Positions 23,143-31,284 of a stretch of 64,000 nucleotides of DNA are shown here, piece after piece (positions within the stretch are counted from its first letter, which is position 1; each line of letters starts with the position of its first letter). Both the position numbers and the translations under genes were made by a program. The notes under the pieces were generated by a model. That model was not told the DNA's origin. It saw only the letters and a program-made list of their open reading frames with translations, and did not search any database. Where the stretch lies: assembly GCF_029395675.1 (NCBI RefSeq), contig NZ_CP115184.1, positions 62,001-126,000 of the forward strand, given 5' to 3'. The DNA is from Janibacter cremeus (GTDB lineage: Bacteria > Actinomycetota > Actinomycetes > Actinomycetales > Dermatophilaceae).

Positions 23143-24392
23143 CAGATGGTCCACTCGGGCTGGGTCGGGTCGGCGAGGTGGCCGCGCTCACGCAGCAGGT
23201 CGAGCACCTGGTCGCGGGCCTCGTCGATGCTGATCGACGAGGTGTCGAGGTCGAGGTCGGCGTCGGTGGGCGCCTCGTAGGGGGCGCTCACGCCGGTGAA
23301 GTCCTTGAGCTCGCCGGCCTGGGCCTTGGCGTACAGGCCCTTGCGGTCACGCCGGGCGCACTCCTCGACCGGGGTGCTGACGTGGATGAGGACGAAGTCG
23401 CCGCCGCGGTCGGTGGCCATCGCCCGCACGGCCTTGCGGGTGGAGTCGTAGGGGGCGATGGGGGAGCAGATTGCCGCGCCGCCGTGGTAGGCGATCTCGG
23501 CGGCGACCCAGCCGATGCGGCGGATGTTGGTCTCGCGGTCCTCGGGGGAGAAGGTCAGCCCGGCCGACAGGTGCCGACGCACGACGTCCCCGTCGAGGAT
23601 CGAGACTGGCCGGCCGTCCTCCTCGAGGATCGACTCGCGCACCGCCCGAGCGACGGTCGACTTGCCCGAGCCGGACAGCCCGGTGAAGAAGACGACGAGA
23701 CCACCCGATTCGCCGGTACGGTCCACCGTGTGCGTGCCGGGCAGCCGGGTGGTGTGGGTGCCGAGCCAGGCGACGGGGCCGGGGGCGTAAGCGGAGACCA
23801 CCTCGTCCTGCAGCTCGGGGTCCGTGGCCGCGATCCTCGGGTCGAGCGGGACGGCGATGACACGAGCCCCCGTCAGGCCCTTGGCGACCTCGAGGCTGCG
23901 CCGCAGGAGATTGACCCCGCGGGTGTAGGGCGACATCGTCGGGCCGCACAGGACGAGCAGCAGGACGGGCCGGCCGGTGCTGACGTTGCGGATCTCGGTG
24001 ATGTCGTTCCGGTTCAGCCGGCGGTCGACGACGATCGTCAGCGTCTCCTTGTCGACAGTCGCGCGCACCTGGGCGGGGGAGAGGTAGAGACGCTCGTATG
24101 GTCGGGGGGAGCCATTGCCCAGCCACTCCGGCGTCCCGGTCGGCCCGTCACTCCCGATCTGCTCGGCAGGGAACCGCGCGATCGGGACACCCTCGGGGTC
24201 GACGACCTCCAGCCCGTCGCGCTGCGCCGCTCGGCGCACGTCCTCGTCGATGGTGAGCGTGGGCCCCTGCGGGGCGGAGGCGCCGACCCTGAGCCGCTCG
24301 AGGGCGTCGAGCTGGTCGAAGGGGGGACAGTACTGCTGGGCGCGGGCTGGTCCGGTCACGCCATGGATTGTGACAGGTCGACACCCCACCAT
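23142..24392 (-). CDS. cysC: adenylyl-sulfate kinase with long N-terminal extension
   Basis: A 416-residue protein. Residues 230-416 are a full APS kinase that makes PAPS: the P-loop is FFTGLSGSGKST, followed by ILDGDVVRRHLSAGLTFSPEDRETNIRR with the APS-binding residues, and a GLYAKAQAGELKDFTGVSAPYE lid region. Residues 1-229 are extra. They include DPEGVPIARF, like the PUA-type N-terminal domain of ATP sulfurylase, and a TRGVNLLRRSLEVAKGLTGA segment. The extension may be a relic of, or regulator related to, ATP sulfurylase. The start is uncertain. It is divergent from cysDN. Confidence 0.85.
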   Translation of the reverse strand: MVGCRPVTIHGVTGPARAQQYCPPFDQLDALERLRVGASAPQGPTLTIDEDVRRAAQRDGLEVVDPEGVPIARFPAEQIGSDGPTGTPEWLGNGSPRPYERLYLSPAQVRATVDKETLTIVVDRRLNRNDITEIRNVSTGRPVLLLVLCGPTMSPYTRGVNLLRRSLEVAKGLTGARVIAVPLDPRIAATDPELQDEVVSAYAPGPVAWLGTHTTRLPGTHTVDRTGESGGLVVFFTGLSGSGKSTVARAVRESILEEDGRPVSILDGDVVRRHLSAGLTFSPEDRETNIRRIGWVAAEIAYHGGAAICSPIAPYDSTRKAVRAMATDRGGDFVLIHVSTPVEECARRDRKGLYAKAQAGELKDFTGVSAPYEAPTDADLDLDTSSISIDEARDQVLDLLRERGHLADPTQPEWTI

Positions 24393-24417
24393 GTCCAAGT
24401 GACTCGCTGGGAGATGA

Positions 24418-24451
24418 CATGTCGCGGGCCATCGCTCTTGAGCATGTCGCG
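24418..24451. promoter_or_regulatory. direct repeat CATGTCGCG in the cysC/cysD divergent promoter
   Basis: The nine bases CATGTCGCG occur at 24418 and again at 24443 in the 105-bp gap between the divergent sulfate genes. They could be sites for a shared regulator; no consensus was recognised. Confidence 0.35.
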
Positions 24452-24497
24452 ACGGGTATGGTTGGCGCGATCCGTGTCCCCTGCCGTGAGAGAGACG

Positions 24498-25409
24498 ATG
24501 TCCACGCATGCCGACTACCGGCTGAGTCATCTGGACCAGCTCGAGGCCGAGTCCATCCACATCTTCCGCGAGGTCGCGGCCGAGTTCGAGAAGCCGGTGC
24601 TGATGTTCTCCGGCGGCAAGGACTCCATCGTCATGCTCCGCCTGGCGGAGAAGGCGTTCTACCCCGCGCGGGTGCCCTTCCCCGTCCTGCAGGTGGCCAC
24701 TGGCTACGACTTCCCCGAGGTGCTCGCCACGCGCGACCGCTGGGTGGAGCGGCTCGGGGTGCGCCTGCACGAGGCATCCGTGGAGCAGGCCATCGCCGAC
24801 GGGATCGTCGTCGACGACGGCAAGACCCCCCGCAACCGCCTGCAGATCGGCACGCTGCTGCACGCCATCGAGTCCGAGGGATACACCGCCGCCTTCGGCG
24901 GCGGCCGTCGGGACGAGGAGAAGGCACGGGCCAAGGAGCGGGTCTTCTCCCACCGTGACGACTTCGGCCAGTGGGACCCGAAGAACCAGCGTCCGGAACT
25001 GTGGTCGCTGTACAACGGTCAGCTGCACGAGGGCGAGCACATGCGTGTCTTCCCGCTGAGCAACTGGACCGAGCTGGACATCTGGCACTACATCGCCCGA
25101 GAGGACATCGACATCCCCTCGATCTACTACGCGCACCAGCGCAAGGTCTTCGAGCGGGGCGGGATGCTCTTCACCGAGAGCGAGTACAACCCCTGCCGCG
25201 AGGGGGAGACCGTCACCGAGCGCACCGTGCGCTTCCGCACCGTCGGCGACCTGACTCTGACCGGCTGCCTGGAGTCGGAGGCAGACACCGTGGAGAAGGT
25301 CATCGAGGAGGTGGCTGCCTCGCGCGTGACCGAGCGCGGCGCCACCCGTGGTGATGACAAGTTCTCCGAGGCCGCGATGGAAGACCGCAAGAAGCTGGGG
25401 TATTTCTGA
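24498..25409 (+). CDS. cysD: sulfate adenylyltransferase subunit 2
   Basis: A 303-residue ATP-pyrophosphatase subunit that activates sulfate to APS with CysN. The PP-loop MFSGGKDSIVML is near residue 38. AFGGGRRDEEKARAKER and the C-terminal L-T-G-C segment are typical. The ATG at 24498 is preceded by GAGAGA and gives the normal N-terminus. It overlaps cysN by TGATG. Confidence 0.96.
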   Translation: MSTHADYRLSHLDQLEAESIHIFREVAAEFEKPVLMFSGGKDSIVMLRLAEKAFYPARVPFPVLQVATGYDFPEVLATRDRWVERLGVRLHEASVEQAIADGIVVDDGKTPRNRLQIGTLLHAIESEGYTAAFGGGRRDEEKARAKERVFSHRDDFGQWDPKNQRPELWSLYNGQLHEGEHMRVFPLSNWTELDIWHYIAREDIDIPSIYYAHQRKVFERGGMLFTESEYNPCREGETVTERTVRFRTVGDLTLTGCLESEADTVEKVIEEVAASRVTERGATRGDDKFSEAAMEDRKKLGYF

Positions 25410-26665
25410 TGATTGACGACCGTATGGACATGCTGCGCTTCGCGACGGCCGGGTCGGTGGACGACGGCAAGTCGACCCTGATCGGGCGACTGCTGCTGGA
25501 CAGCAAGGCGATCTTCGAGGACCAGATGGAGTCCGTGGAGAAGACCAGCAAGGACAAGGGCTTCGACTACACAGACCTTGCGTTGCTGACCGACGGGCTG
25601 CGCTCGGAGCGGGAGCAGGGCATCACCATCGATGTCGCCTACCGCTACTTCGCGACCCCGAAGCGCAAGTTCATCATCGCCGACACCCCGGGGCACGTGC
25701 AGTACACCCGCAACATGGTCACGGGCGCCTCGACCTCCGACCTCGGTCTGGTCCTCGTCGACGCACGGCATGGGTTGACGGAGCAGTCGCGTCGTCACGC
25801 GGTGCTGCTGTCGCTGCTGCGGGTGCCGCACCTGGTGCTCGCGGTGAACAAGATGGACCTGGTCGACTACTCCGAAGAGGTCTACAACAAGATCTACACG
25901 GAGTTCACCGCCTTCGCCGGCAAGCTGAACATCCCGGACCTGGCCGTCATCCCGATCTCGGCCCTGCAGGGCGACAACGTCGTCAACCGCAGCGAGAACA
26001 TGCCGTGGTACCAAGGCACGAGCCTGCTGCACCACCTGGAGAACGTCCACATCGCCTCAGACCGGGACCTGCGGGACGTGCGCTTCCCCGTGCAGTACGT
26101 CATCCGTCCGAAGTCCGACAAGTACCACGACTACCGCGGGTATGCCGGTCAGGTGGCCGGCGGGGTCCTCAAGCCCGGTGACGAGGTCGTGGTGCTGCCC
26201 AGCGGGATGACCAGCACCATCGACGGCATTGACCTGCATGAGGAGTCGCTCGACGAGGCGTACCCCCCGATGTCGGTGACCGTGCGCCTGAAGGACGACG
26301 TCGACGTGAGCCGCGGTGACATGATCGCGCGGGTCAACAACCAGCCCGAGCCGATCCAGGACATCGACGCCATGGTCTGCTGGATGTCGCCCAGCCCGAT
26401 GCGGCCCAAGCAGAAGCTGGCGATCAAGCACACGACGAAGACGGCGCGCGCGGTGATCAAGGAGGTGCAGTATCGCCTCGACGTCAACTCGCTCCACCGC
26501 GACCCCGATGCTGGTGAGCTCATGCTCAACGAGATCGGTCGGGTGAAGCTGCGCTCGGCGCAGCCGTTGCTGGTCGACCCCTACGAGCAGAACCGCACAA
26601 CTGGGTCGTTCATCCTCATTGACGAGGCGACGGGCGTTACCGTCGGCGCAGGAATGATCAACTAA
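25409..26665 (+). CDS. cysN: sulfate adenylyltransferase subunit 1 (GTPase)
   Basis: A 418-residue elongation-factor-like GTPase that drives CysD. G1 is AGSVDDGKSTL, G3 DTPGHVQYTRNM, G4 NKMDLVD; switch I ends in GITIDVAYRYF. There is no fused APS kinase domain, consistent with a separate cysC. The order cysD-cysN with a one-base overlap is standard. Confidence 0.96.
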   Translation: MIDDRMDMLRFATAGSVDDGKSTLIGRLLLDSKAIFEDQMESVEKTSKDKGFDYTDLALLTDGLRSEREQGITIDVAYRYFATPKRKFIIADTPGHVQYTRNMVTGASTSDLGLVLVDARHGLTEQSRRHAVLLSLLRVPHLVLAVNKMDLVDYSEEVYNKIYTEFTAFAGKLNIPDLAVIPISALQGDNVVNRSENMPWYQGTSLLHHLENVHIASDRDLRDVRFPVQYVIRPKSDKYHDYRGYAGQVAGGVLKPGDEVVVLPSGMTSTIDGIDLHEESLDEAYPPMSVTVRLKDDVDVSRGDMIARVNNQPEPIQDIDAMVCWMSPSPMRPKQKLAIKHTTKTARAVIKEVQYRLDVNSLHRDPDAGELMLNEIGRVKLRSAQPLLVDPYEQNRTTGSFILIDEATGVTVGAGMIN

Positions 26666-26972
26666 CTGACGCCGGCGCAACCCGACGCCCCCAGACCTTC
26701 ACTCGACGTCGTGACCGTCCGTAGTCGCATCCTCTTGCTCCTTGACGGGCTGGGGGTGGCCGCGCAGTCGACGAGAAGAGCCAAAACGATACCACGTAGG
26801 CTCTATGGCAGTGGCAATGGCAATGGCAACCCAAGGATTCTCCTCCGCTGCTGCCCTCAAGGCGCAACCATAAGCCATGGTCGAAAATGGAAGCTCAAGG
26901 AATCAAGTGTCGGGGCGGGATGATCGTCCGTGCGCGGTTACCCCCGCCCTGGCAGACTTAGGAGATACAACG
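26666..26972. other. 307-bp intergenic region before polysaccharide genes
   Basis: No gene or terminator is recognisable. A short GGCAAT-type hexamer repeat (about four units) lies near 26812-26831. The composition shifts here from the very high GC of cysN to the lower GC of the following locus, so this is a plausible left edge of the acquired region. AGGAGA near 26960 serves the next gene. Confidence 0.5.
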
Positions 26973-28256
26973 ATGACCGCCCTGCCCACCAATATCTATC
27001 TTGGTGTCATCGGACTTGGCTACGTGGGCCTACCGCTTGCAGTGTCCTTCGCAAAGCATTACCCAGTAGTCGGCTTTGACATTAATGGGAATCGTATTCA
27101 CGAACTTTCCCAAGGCGTCGACCGGACTCTCGAAGTATCGAGTGATGAACTGAATGAGGCGACACAACTTGTCCTTAGCGCCGACCCATCTACGCTCGAA
27201 GCCGTGAATACGTACGTCGTTACAACCCCGACCCCGATAGACGAACACAGGCAGCCAGACCTCACTCCGCTCCTCGCGGCCACCCGAACTGTGGCTGGCG
27301 TACTGCGTCCGGGCGACGTCGTGATCTATGAGTCGACCGTCTACCCCGGTGCGACCGAAGAAGACTGCGTCCCACTCCTTGAAGAAATTAGCGGATTGCG
27401 TTATAACGACGAGTTCTTCGTTGGATACAGTCCCGAGCGAATCAATCCCGGCGACAAGGAACATCGGTTCGAGACGATCACAAAGGTTACATCGGGCTCC
27501 ACGCCGAAGGCCGCTCAATTCGTGGACGAGTTGTATGGGAGCGTTGTGACCGCAGGCACCCACTTAGCGTCGTCAATCAAGGTAGCCGAAGCAGCGAAGG
27601 TCATCGAGAATACTCAACGAGACCTTAACATTGCCCTGATAAACGAGTTGTCGCTCATCTTCAACCGTCTCAACATCGACACCTTAGACGTCCTCGAAGC
27701 GGCTGGGACGAAGTGGAACTTCCTTCCCTTTCGCCCCGGCCTCGTCGGTGGCCACTGCATTGGCGTGGATCCGTACTACCTTACGCACAAGGCGCAGTCG
27801 ATCGGTTACAACCCTGAAGTCATTCTCGCCGGTCGGCGTCTCAACGACTCGATGGGGCAACACGTAGCGGACCAACTGCTTGCGGCGATGATCCGCAAGC
27901 GTGTGGACGTGCGGGACGCGAAGGTGCTCGTGCTAGGGCTGACATTTAAGGAGAACACGCCGGACCTGCGAAATACGCGTGTAATCGACATCGTCGAGCG
28001 CCTCGAAAATTACGGTATTTCAGTGGATGTCCATGATCCGTACGCTGATCCAGAGCAAGCTATCGATGAGTTTGGTATCAAATTAACCGCTGCCCCAACC
28101 CTGGGAGCGTATAGCGGAATCGTCTTGGCAGTGGCCCATCGGGAGTTTCAGACGCTCGGTGCCGAAGGAATCCGCGCGTTCGGACGGCCAAGATCCCACG
28201 TACTCCACGACCTCAAGTCGATTCTCGAGCCGACCGAGTCGGACTTGCGTCTATAA
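26973..28256 (+). CDS. nucleotide-sugar C-6 dehydrogenase, TviB/WbpO-like
   Basis: A 427-residue UDP-glucose/GDP-mannose dehydrogenase family protein. The N-terminal NAD motif is VIGLGYVGLPLAVSF. The active-site cysteine lies in RPGLVGGHCIGVDPYYL near residue 263, and the C-terminal UDP-binding domain has LGLTFKENTPDLRNT. The TLEVSSDELNEA stretch resembles TviB/WbpO enzymes that oxidise UDP-GlcNAc or UDP-GalNAc to uronic acids. AGGAGA precedes ATG 26973. The next gene is the matching 4-epimerase, giving a likely UDP-GalNAcA branch. Codon use is visibly less GC-rich than in cysN. Confidence 0.9.
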   Translation: MTALPTNIYLGVIGLGYVGLPLAVSFAKHYPVVGFDINGNRIHELSQGVDRTLEVSSDELNEATQLVLSADPSTLEAVNTYVVTTPTPIDEHRQPDLTPLLAATRTVAGVLRPGDVVIYESTVYPGATEEDCVPLLEEISGLRYNDEFFVGYSPERINPGDKEHRFETITKVTSGSTPKAAQFVDELYGSVVTAGTHLASSIKVAEAAKVIENTQRDLNIALINELSLIFNRLNIDTLDVLEAAGTKWNFLPFRPGLVGGHCIGVDPYYLTHKAQSIGYNPEVILAGRRLNDSMGQHVADQLLAAMIRKRVDVRDAKVLVLGLTFKENTPDLRNTRVIDIVERLENYGISVDVHDPYADPEQAIDEFGIKLTAAPTLGAYSGIVLAVAHREFQTLGAEGIRAFGRPRSHVLHDLKSILEPTESDLRL

Positions 28257-28270
28257 ACGAAGGAGTAGCA

Positions 28271-29197
28271 TTGCGCATTCTCATAACAGGCGGCGCCGGA
28301 TTTATCGGCTCGAACCTTGCAAAACTTGCGCTTACGCGCGGTCACGACATCCGGATAATCGATGACTTGTCTACGGGCTACGCGGACAATCTGGTAGACT
28401 GCGACATTGATTTCCATCTTGGTAAAGTGCAAGACCCACAAGCGGCTGCACGCGCGGTAGCAAATGTAGATAGTATAATCCATCTCGGCGCTCTCGGCAG
28501 CGTGCCTCGCAGCATAAAAGACCCTATCGCTAGCCATCACGCAAATGCGACGGGAACTCTCACCATCCTCGATGAGGCCCGGAAGGCCAACGTCACCCAC
28601 GTACTTTCAGCTTCCTCGAGTTCAGTTTATGGAATGAACCCGGCCCTTCCAAAACATGAACGTGAATGGGTTCGACCCATGAGCCCCTACGCGGTTAGTA
28701 AGCTAGCCGCAGAGCAGTACACCCTGGCCTTCCAGCAGGCTTATGGGTTCGACTCAATCGCATTCCGATTCTTTAACGTGTACGGACCCGGGCAGCGTGC
28801 TGGTCACGCATATGCCGCGGTGATTCCTACTTGGATCGATGCAATGCTCAAGGGTGAGCCGGTTTGGATTAATGGCGATGGGCAGCACTCGCGCGACTTT
28901 ACCTACGTTGAGACCGTCTGTGATGCGCTCCTGCAAGCAGTGGAGCGCCGGCTCACACACGTGGAGCCCGTCAACCTCGCCTTCGGCACGAACACGACCC
29001 TCATGAACCTCATCGAGCATCTGACCCAGATAAGCGGCGTAGAACCTGATGTCCGACACCGAGAGCCCAGGGCAGGCGATGTTCCGCATTCACAGGCACA
29101 GAACGACACGCTCACTGCCTTGTTCCCAGAAATATTCCCAACGGACATCGAAGTCGGTCTGGAATCGACATGGCGATGGATGGCGGAACGATCCTAG
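28271..29197 (+). CDS. UDP-N-acetylglucosamine 4-epimerase-like SDR
   Basis: A 308-residue extended short-chain dehydrogenase. The NAD motif [11 protein letters not shown] starts at residue 5, SSSSVYG holds the catalytic serine, YAVSK the tyrosine and lysine, and RFFNVYGPGQRAG the substrate loop. It resembles WbpP/TviC enzymes. The TTG start at 28271 has AGGAG six bases before it. It follows the dehydrogenase by 14 bp and belongs to the same operon. An IS3 insertion lies 155 bp downstream. Confidence 0.88.
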   Translation: MRILITGGAGFIGSNLAKLALTRGHDIRIIDDLSTGYADNLVDCDIDFHLGKVQDPQAAARAVANVDSIIHLGALGSVPRSIKDPIASHHANATGTLTILDEARKANVTHVLSASSSSVYGMNPALPKHEREWVRPMSPYAVSKLAAEQYTLAFQQAYGFDSIAFRFFNVYGPGQRAGHAYAAVIPTWIDAMLKGEPVWINGDGQHSRDFTYVETVCDALLQAVERRLTHVEPVNLAFGTNTTLMNLIEHLTQISGVEPDVRHREPRAGDVPHSQAQNDTLTALFPEIFPTDIEVGLESTWRWMAERS

Positions 29198-29383
29198 GTG
29201 TACGGACCCAGAGGTTGGCGCATCGGTGAGGGGTTGACGAGATTGCTAGAACCTCCGGTTAGGTGCGGCTTGTCTAGGTCAATCCACTCCGAAGGCTCCC
29301 CGTGGCTCACGCTCACGCACGTTGGAACGCAATGTCGGCTGCTGATGGTCCGGGACTGCTGCACGAACAGGTGACAGGTTGGG

Positions 29384-30286
29384 TCAGGCTGCCTGACTGG
29401 TGGGTGTGGTCATGATGGTCTCGTACTCGATGGGGGTCAATCGACCGAGTGCGGCTTGGCGACGGCGGCGGTGGTAGGTCCGCTCGATCCAGGTCACGAT
29501 CGCGATGCGCAGTTCCTCGCGGGTGGTCCACGAGCGGCGGTCCAGGACGTTCTTCTGCAGCAGCGCGAAGAAGGACTCCATGGCGGCGTTGTCGCCGGCA
29601 GCGCCGACGCGGCCCATCGATCCGACCATGGCGTGTCGGTTGAGGGCATGGACGAATTTCCTCGATCGGAACTGACTGCCGCGGTCGCTGTGGACTACGC
29701 AGCCGGCGACGTCACCGCGCCTGGCGACGGCGTTGTCCAGCGCAGCGACCGCGAGCCGGGACTTCATCCGTGAGTCGATGGAGTACCCGACGATCCGGTT
29801 GGAGTAGACGTCCTTGATCGCGCACAGGTAGAGCTTGCCCTCATCGGTGCGGTGCTCGGTGATGTCGGTCAGCCACAGCTTGTTAGGGGCATGTGCGGTG
29901 AACTGGTGATGGACCCTGCCCTTGTCGTCGACGATCGCGCACAGGTCGTCGTGGACCGGTGGACCGGGCTTCTTGGCCTTGCCGCGCCTGGGCTTGTCGA
30001 ACTCGCTCCACCAGCCCAGGTCCGAGCAGATGCGCCACGCGGTGCGCTCCGCCATCGCTTCACCGGCTTGGCGCGCCTCGTCCAGGAGGAACCGGTACCC
30101 GAACTCGGGGTCGTCCTTGTGCGCGTCGAACAGCGCGTTGGCGCGGTAGGCGGCTGCGAGCTCGGCGACGGTGACCGGACGTGCTAGCCACCGGTAGTAA
30201 GGCTGTCGAGCGATCTTGAGCACCCGGCACGTCACCGTCACGGGGATCCCGTCGACGGCCAGCTCACGAACGAGCGGGTACAACAT
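29384..30286 (-). CDS. IS3 family transposase OrfB
   Basis: A 300-residue DDE integrase-type transposase. The N-terminal HTH_21-like region (EFGYRFLLDEARQ) is followed by the catalytic core: Asp in LWLTDITEH, Asp in VVHSDRGSQFRS, Glu in NAAMESFFALLQKNVL, with a K six or seven residues later. It overlaps orfA by 49 bp in another frame. The functional protein is expected to be an OrfAB fusion made by a -1 frameshift at the A-rich GGGAAAATG stretch near 30283-30291. Confidence 0.93.
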   Translation of the reverse strand: MLYPLVRELAVDGIPVTVTCRVLKIARQPYYRWLARPVTVAELAAAYRANALFDAHKDDPEFGYRFLLDEARQAGEAMAERTAWRICSDLGWWSEFDKPRRGKAKKPGPPVHDDLCAIVDDKGRVHHQFTAHAPNKLWLTDITEHRTDEGKLYLCAIKDVYSNRIVGYSIDSRMKSRLAVAALDNAVARRGDVAGCVVHSDRGSQFRSRKFVHALNRHAMVGSMGRVGAAGDNAAMESFFALLQKNVLDRRSWTTREELRIAIVTWIERTYHRRRRQAALGRLTPIEYETIMTTPTSQAA

Positions 30287-30585
30287 TTTCCCGGCAGGTT
30301 CGCCTGCGACAGGTAGGCCGCTGCGCGGCGCAGGACCTCGTTCTCCTGCTCGAGCAACCGCACGCGCTTCTTCAGCTCCCGGTTCTCACGCGATTCCTTC
30401 TCGGTGGTACCGGACTTGCCACCGTCCTCGACGTCGGCCTGGTGCATCCAGTTACGCAGGCAGGACTCCGCGATCCCGAAGTCCGCCGCGATCTGCTTGA
30501 TGGTCTGTCCCTGCTCGCGGTTACGGGCGACGTTCACCACGTCCTCGCGGAACTCTTTCGGATAAGGCTTGGGCACGATGTACAT
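30238..30585 (-). CDS. IS3 family transposase OrfA
   Basis: A 115-residue DNA-binding subunit that begins MYIVPKPYPKEFREDVVNVA. The helix-turn-helix is QIAADFGIAESCLRNWMHQA; a leucine-zipper-like coiled coil (ELKKRVRLLEQENEVLRRAA) follows. The ATG at 30585 is the standard start for this subgroup; an in-frame ATG at 30612 is also present. Confidence 0.9.
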   Translation of the reverse strand: MYIVPKPYPKEFREDVVNVARNREQGQTIKQIAADFGIAESCLRNWMHQADVEDGGKSGTTEKESRENRELKKRVRLLEQENEVLRRAAAYLSQANLPGKCCTRSFVSWPSTGSP

Positions 30586-30662
30586 CCTTCCAGCGACGCT
30601 CCTCAGCGCCACAGATCAGATGTCACCTGTTCGTGCAGCAGTCCCTCCGACCAAGCCCCAGG

Positions 30663-30787
30663 TAGTGGTGTAGCGCCTGCGTGTTCTCGCTCACGGTTCA
30701 GGCGGTCAGTGTTCACTCGAAGGATCACGCGGTGGCCGCACCCATGTCCACTACCGGGACGATGTCGACGACTGCGCTACACCACTA
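30663..30787. mobile_element. 125-bp MITE-like element or IS remnant
   Basis: Perfect 14-bp inverted ends, TAGTGGTGTAGCGC and GCGCTACACCACTA, enclose 97 bp without coding potential. It begins only 18 bp past the IS3 end. It may be the residue of an internally deleted insertion sequence. Confidence 0.55.
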
Positions 30788-30872
30788 TGCGGGACTCAAG
30801 TGATGATCCAGTGCCGTCAGCCAGGGCTGGTCGCAGGCCGCGATCGCGGAGAAAATGGGCATCTCAGGCCGA

Positions 30873-30928
30873 GTACATCTTAAGGAGAGGTAGGTGCTTT
30901 AAGCGCTGCCGCGGGGAAGACGACATCG
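30873..30928 (-). pseudogene. fragment of the polysaccharide 4,6-dehydratase gene
   Basis: This segment matches 40503-40556 inside the WbpM-like gene at all but a few positions: both contain GGTAGGTGCTTTA, GCGCTGCCGCG and GGAAGACGACATCG. One base is inserted here, so it is not in frame. It looks like a relic of an earlier polysaccharide locus or a recombination scar. Confidence 0.65.
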
Positions 30929-30943
30929 CTCCTGCGAGACGCC

Positions 30944-31060
30944 CTACTGCTTCGAGACCGCGACCATCATCGCCTCGGTCACCGAGGAATACTCCTGCTG
31001 GTGCTCCTGCATCAACCTGACTGCTCGAACGCGCAGTTCGGGATCAATCTTCTTCGGCTT
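30944..31060 (-). pseudogene. truncated IS3-type OrfA remnant
   Basis: The reading frame encodes PKKIDPELRVRAVRLMQEH and EYSSVTEAMMVAVSKQ before a stop, as in the N-terminus of another IS3-family OrfA. The usual start ATG appears as AAG at 31060-31058, nine bases after an intact AGGAGG, so a start-codon mutation is likely. The helix-turn-helix part and all of orfB are gone. Confidence 0.6.
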
Positions 31061-31284
31061 GTGCTCTTTCCTCCTGGACTCAAACAGGAGCGGGCATCAA
31101 ACCCAAGGGCGCTTCACTGGTGCTGACGCGGCCCATTAGCCCAAATCTAACTGGGACTCGTTGCGAGCATGGGGCGGGGTCCAGAGGGCGGCCTGAGCCA
31201 GGTGACACATTAGAGGAATCCTGGGATGGGCGGGATCGTTTCGGTCGAGTCCTGTGCGCACTGGGGGACGTCGGAACTACCGGG
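31061..31284. other. noncoding stretch
   Basis: No convincing gene or structure was seen between the transposase remnant and the end of the glycosyltransferase gene. It completes a roughly 640-bp patch of decayed sequence downstream of the IS3 element. Confidence 0.5.

Larger units (their letters stand above)
29352..30645 (-). mobile_element. complete IS3-family insertion sequence
   Basis: A 1294-bp element bounded by perfect 25-bp inverted repeats (29352-29376 and 30621-30645, outer end GGGACTGCTGCACGAACAGG). It is flanked by a 3-bp direct duplication TCC (29349-29351 and 30646-30648). It contains orfA and orfB in overlapping frames, and everything needed for activity appears intact. Confidence 0.93.

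Noticed and set aside
24392..25136. A longer N-terminus for the APS kinase reaching into the cysD gene
   Set aside because: The extra 248 codons are antisense to cysD, and the ATG at 24392 is just inside the divergent promoter gap.
26666..26972. A JUMPstart/ops element before the polysaccharide genes
   Set aside because: No GGCGGTAG-type sequence is present, and RfaH-type control is not expected in actinobacteria.
30442..31020. A 192-codon plus-strand frame after the IS3 element
   Set aside because: It runs across the antisense of orfA, the inverted repeat, the MITE-like element and the transposase remnant, with no domain.
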